Assembly (NCBI GenBank): GCA_025352665.1
Contig: JANXSM010000168.1
Span: forward strand, 1 to 45,146
Source of the DNA: Rhodospirillales bacterium
GTDB taxonomy: Bacteria; Pseudomonadota; Alphaproteobacteria; Acetobacterales; Acetobacteraceae
Length of the DNA stretch: 45,146 bases
Direction: 5' to 3'
Below, piece by piece: positions 42,621 to 45,146 of the stretch. The notes under the pieces were generated by a model. The model did no database searches, was not told the origin of the DNA, and saw only the letters and a list, made by a program, of their open reading frames with translations. A program made the translations under genes and the position numbers. Each line of letters opens with the position of its first letter. Within the stretch, counting starts at the first letter, position 1.

Positions 42621-43720
42621 TGTCGCACAACAGCTTCGGCCATCTGTTCCGGGTGACAACCTGGGGCGAAAGCCATGGCCCCGCGATCGGCGGCGTGGTG
42701 GACGGCTGCCCGCCACTGCTAACGCTGAGTGAGGCGGACATCCAGCCCTGGCTCGACCGCCGGCGTCCCGGCCAGTCGAAATTCACCACCCAGCGCCAGG
42801 AGCCCGATCAGGTCCGCATCCTGTCGGGTGTGTTCGAAGGCCAGACCACCGGCACGCCGATCGCGCTCCAGATCGAAAACGTCGACCAGCGCAGCAAGGA
42901 TTACGGGGAGATCGCGCGATCCTTCCGCCCGGGCCACGCCGATATCACGTACGACCTGAAATACGGCATCCGCGACTATCGCGGCGGCGGCCGGTCGTCG
43001 GCGCGCGAAACCGCGATGCGGGTCGCCGCCGGCGCGGTCGCCCGCAAGCTACTGCCCGGCGTCACCATCCGCGGAGCCCTCGTGCAGATGGGCCCGCACC
43101 GGATCGATCGTCATCAATGGGACTGGGCGGCGGTGGATGAAAACCCGTTCTTCTGTCCCGACCGGCAGGCCGCGGTGCTCTGGGAGGGCTATCTCTCCGC
43201 TATCCGCAAATCTGGGTCTTCCTGCGGCGCCGTGATCGAGGTTGTCGCCGAAGGGGTTTCGCCTGGCCTGGGAGCACCGATCTACGGCAAGCTCGATGCC
43301 GATATCGCGGCCGCTTTCATGAGCATCAACGCGGTCAAGGGCGTGGAGATCGGTGAAGGATTTGCCGCCGCCAGCCTGTCCGGCGAAGAGAATGCCGACG
43401 AATTGCGCATGCAGGACGGCCAGGCCCGCTTCCTGTCCAACCACGCCGGCGGCATCCTCGGCGGCATTGCCACTGGCCAGCCGATCGTTGCCCGTTTTGC
43501 GGTCAAACCGACCAGTTCGATCCTGGCGCCTCGCCAGAGCGTCAATCAGGCGGGCCAGGACGTCGATCTCGTCACGAAGGGAAGACACGACCCTTGCGTC
43601 GGCATTCGCGCCGTGTCGGTGGGCGAGGCGATGCTGGCCTGTGTGCTCGCCGACCATCTATTGCGCCATCGCGCACAAAACCCTCATGCGCCCACCGGTC
43701 TGACCTTTCCGCACAACTGA
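42620..43720 (+). CDS. aroC: Chorismate synthase
   Basis: 366 residues. It makes chorismate from EPSP with reduced FMN, the last step of the shikimate pathway. The three signatures are present: [17 protein letters not shown] at the start, [19 protein letters not shown] near residue 120, and [18 protein letters not shown] near the end. The ATG shares its first base with the stop of fabI. It is followed by 118 bases with a palindrome and then an unrecognised gene. Confidence 0.97.
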   Translation: MSHNSFGHLFRVTTWGESHGPAIGGVVDGCPPLLTLSEADIQPWLDRRRPGQSKFTTQRQEPDQVRILSGVFEGQTTGTPIALQIENVDQRSKDYGEIARSFRPGHADITYDLKYGIRDYRGGGRSSARETAMRVAAGAVARKLLPGVTIRGALVQMGPHRIDRHQWDWAAVDENPFFCPDRQAAVLWEGYLSAIRKSGSSCGAVIEVVAEGVSPGLGAPIYGKLDADIAAAFMSINAVKGVEIGEGFAAASLSGEENADELRMQDGQARFLSNHAGGILGGIATGQPIVARFAVKPTSSILAPRQSVNQAGQDVDLVTKGRHDPCVGIRAVSVGEAMLACVLADHLLRHRAQNPHAPTGLTFPHN

Positions 43721-43732
43721 TCATTGTTTTGG

Positions 43733-43752
43733 ACTGAACGGTCTGGTTCAAT
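43733..43752. promoter_or_regulatory. TetR-operator-like palindrome downstream of aroC
   Basis: ACTGAAC (43733-43739) and GTTCAAT (43746-43752) are an inverted repeat with one mismatch and a 6-base spacer. The form (TGAAC-N6-GTTCA) resembles operators of TetR/AcrR repressors. It lies 12 bases after the aroC stop and about 87 bases before the next gene. No TetR gene is adjacent; a rho-independent terminator is unlikely because no U-run follows. Confidence 0.35.
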
Positions 43753-43838
43753 CTGGGCTCGCTTCTGCCGCGTTGGAGATGTATTATCGCGTTCAATAGT
43801 CTTCGCGCCGCACCCGGCGGCAAGATCGAGGTGGACAG

Positions 43839-45044
43839 ATGGCTCCCAGCGACCCGCTTCCCGCGTCCGTCATCAAGGCATTCCTCATTTGCGTCGGCAC
43901 CAAACGGTGGACCGCACGGGTGGAAACCATCGCGCGGGAGGCCGCCCGCAGCCAACGCGTCGGCCGGGCGCTCGTGCAGAAACACGTCATCGAGGTCGCG
44001 CTCGAACGCATGCGTCGCAACCCCGAGGCCAAGCCCGTTGGCCCTGACCGCATCCTGCTCGAACTCGCGCGCGATGCCGTGCAACTCGACCGCGCCCTCT
44101 CCCCCGCCGGTCGCGCCCGCTTTCGCGCAGCCCTCGCCGCCAGCATGGTGAACGAGGCCACGCTGGTTCCCATCTTCCATTTGTTGCGCACCGCAGGCCT
44201 GCAGCGCGGCCGCGGTTTCGATGTGCGCTTCTCCGGCTTCGAGGATGAAGCCAGCTTCGACCTGCTGCTCCGGCGCAACGGCAGCGAAGCCGAAATCGTC
44301 TGCGACGTGCTTTCGGCCGAAGACGGTCGCGACGTCCACCGTGGCGCTTGGGTGCAGCTGGTCGACCGCATCGATCCCGATCTGCAGCACTGGCTGTCCC
44401 ACCACCCCGGCCGGTACCTGCTCAAGCTCACGCTGCCCGGCGGCCTCACCGGAGACCAGGCCCGCCTTGCCTCGCTGCACGACCGGATCCGCCTCATGCT
44501 GGAATCGGACCGGCGCGCCGATCACGATGAAGCCTGTGTGCTCCGGCTCGATCCACTGATGTTGGCCGCCTCGCAAACCAACCTCAAACCCGACGAAAAC
44601 CGCCTCATGCCCAGCCTGCGCCGCGAGTTCGGCCATGAGGCGCATCTCGCCGTCACCGCCCGCGGCGCCGGCGTGTTCGTGCTCGCCGCCCGCTCCGCCC
44701 GCGAAGACGAAGTCGCAGTGGCCCTGCGCCGCCGCCTCGCAGCCCTCGCCCCCGCCCGCCTCACCGGCACCCGACCCGGCATCCTCGCCATGTTCATCGA
44801 AGACACTGACCGTGTGGAATGGCGCCACCTGCGCGACCGCCTGGAACTCGAAGGCGAAGCCCGCCAGTTCCTTACCCACCCCGAAGCCCGCCCCGTCGTC
44901 GCCGTCACCTGCGCCTCGCGGATCGAACTGATGGGCGGCCTCGCCCCCGACGCCGCCGCCGACGGCGAACTCCGCTTCCGAAACCCCGCCCACCCCGCCG
45001 CTAAAACGGCTGCCCTCGCGCCCGCGGTGTTGTCTTCGGTTTAG
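43839..45044 (+). CDS. Unrecognised 401-residue protein
   Basis: 401 residues, cytosolic-looking, with no signal peptide or membrane segment. I do not recognise the family. About residues 1-125 are helical and basic. About 125-165 have an alternating strand pattern, FDVRFSGFEDEASFDLLLRR, followed by SEAEIVCDVLSAEDGRDVHR; the spacing of D and acidic residues is reminiscent of the PD-(D/E)xK nuclease core but the expected E-x-K reads V-C-D, so if related it is probably inactive. About 290-380 form a second alpha/beta part (AAAL, LAMFIEDTDRVEW). Its codons favour C-ending forms more than its neighbours do, especially near the 3' end. It is the last gene before a REP-like repeat. Confidence 0.7.
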   Translation: MAPSDPLPASVIKAFLICVGTKRWTARVETIAREAARSQRVGRALVQKHVIEVALERMRRNPEAKPVGPDRILLELARDAVQLDRALSPAGRARFRAALAASMVNEATLVPIFHLLRTAGLQRGRGFDVRFSGFEDEASFDLLLRRNGSEAEIVCDVLSAEDGRDVHRGAWVQLVDRIDPDLQHWLSHHPGRYLLKLTLPGGLTGDQARLASLHDRIRLMLESDRRADHDEACVLRLDPLMLAASQTNLKPDENRLMPSLRREFGHEAHLAVTARGAGVFVLAARSAREDEVAVALRRRLAALAPARLTGTRPGILAMFIEDTDRVEWRHLRDRLELEGEARQFLTHPEARPVVAVTCASRIELMGGLAPDAAADGELRFRNPAHPAAKTAALAPAVLSSV

Positions 45045-45058
45045 GTGCAGGTAAGCAA

Positions 45059-45103
45059 GGCGGGGGCTCTGCCCCTCGACCCCGCCAGAGGCTGAGCCTC
45101 TGG
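45059..45103. repeat. REP-like double hairpin element
   Basis: GGCGGGG (45059-45065) can pair with CCCCGCC (45080-45086), with an alternative inner stem GGGGC (45063-45067) / GCCCC (45071-45075). A second hairpin, 45085-45103, is a near-perfect palindrome of nine pairs around one base. GC-rich paired hairpins of this type are repeated between genes in many alphaproteobacteria. It begins 14 bases after the stop of the last gene and could terminate its transcript. Confidence 0.6.
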
Positions 45104-45146
45104 ACACCATTCGTTTAAGAAAGTTTGAGAGTGAGCAGGGGGTCAT

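Noticed and set aside
43572-45146. 524-codon open frame on the minus strand over aroC and the orphan gene
   Set aside because: Gly/Ala/Glu-rich low-complexity translation with no motif; it is the antisense of two good genes, a common artefact in GC-rich DNA.
1-45146. CRISPR arrays, insertion sequences, prophage or toxin-antitoxin pairs
   Set aside because: No regularly spaced repeats, transposase motifs, terminal inverted repeats or integrase were seen.

Overview
The window is GC-rich, gene-dense bacterial chromosome. Its gene families (OsmU-type compatible-solute importer, Gum-like polysaccharide module, phasin, plant-type glutamate-cysteine ligase, MidA/PgeF/Lgt block, UbiK, DUF2177, MucR-free alphaproteobacterial gene orders such as uvrC-pgsA-moaD-moaE) point to an alphaproteobacterium, most likely of the Acetobacteraceae/Rhodospirillales. 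That placement is inference from gene content; there is no rRNA gene here. I see no phage, insertion sequence, CRISPR array or tRNA. The window is mainly core genome with one accessory-looking surface-polysaccharide segment (5.6-12.1 kb).

Layout. 1-1016: the 3' end of purF and an SDR oxidoreductase. 1074-4739: a four-gene ABC importer in the order binding protein, permease, ATPase, permease, each junction overlapping by 4 bases; it should import glycine betaine-like osmolytes. 4754-5596: a DUF429 protein. 5643-12106: a Gum/Wzy-type exopolysaccharide module (flippase on the minus strand; chain-length protein, outer-membrane export lipoprotein, WecG/TagA glycosyltransferase and polymerase on the plus strand). 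12241-12642: a DUF2177 membrane protein behind a strong 17-bp hairpin.

12664-21771 is almost entirely minus strand. Read in transcription order it holds ubiK, ybjN, proC, a TetR-like regulator, a phasin, a pteridine-reductase-like SDR, folB, then a 303-bp AT-rich gap carrying a DnaA-box cluster, then uvrC, pgsA, mobB, an unknown lipoprotein, moaD and moaE. This links folate/pterin and molybdenum-cofactor steps, DNA repair and phospholipid synthesis. 21880-27599 runs on the plus strand: lgt, a MidA-type methyltransferase, pgeF, an unknown lipoprotein, prs, a glutathione transferase and a histidine phosphatase.

27610-31999 (minus): a large BTAD/TPR regulator, glutamate-cysteine ligase and rsmE. 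32022-33559 (plus): ubiA and a METTL20-like methyltransferase. 33531-41604 (minus): an ABC-2-like exporter pair, a beta-barrel porin, a stress operon (universal stress protein, MarR regulator, pirin) ending in a clear intrinsic terminator, a fused aminoglycoside-kinase-like/P-loop protein and pdxH. 41757-45044 (plus): fabI, aroC and an unrecognised 401-residue protein followed by a REP-like double hairpin.

The observations I would follow first are: a DnaA-box palindrome next to a 120-bp stretch that is 40% GC; two genes (10050, 22677) whose homology demands a start where only CTG (or ATC) is available, at a CTGA overlap; a chain-length protein whose kinase domain has lost its Walker A motif; and the unknown 401-residue protein with a possible degenerate nuclease-like core. 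None of these proves a new system; the rest of the window looks like ordinary core genome.
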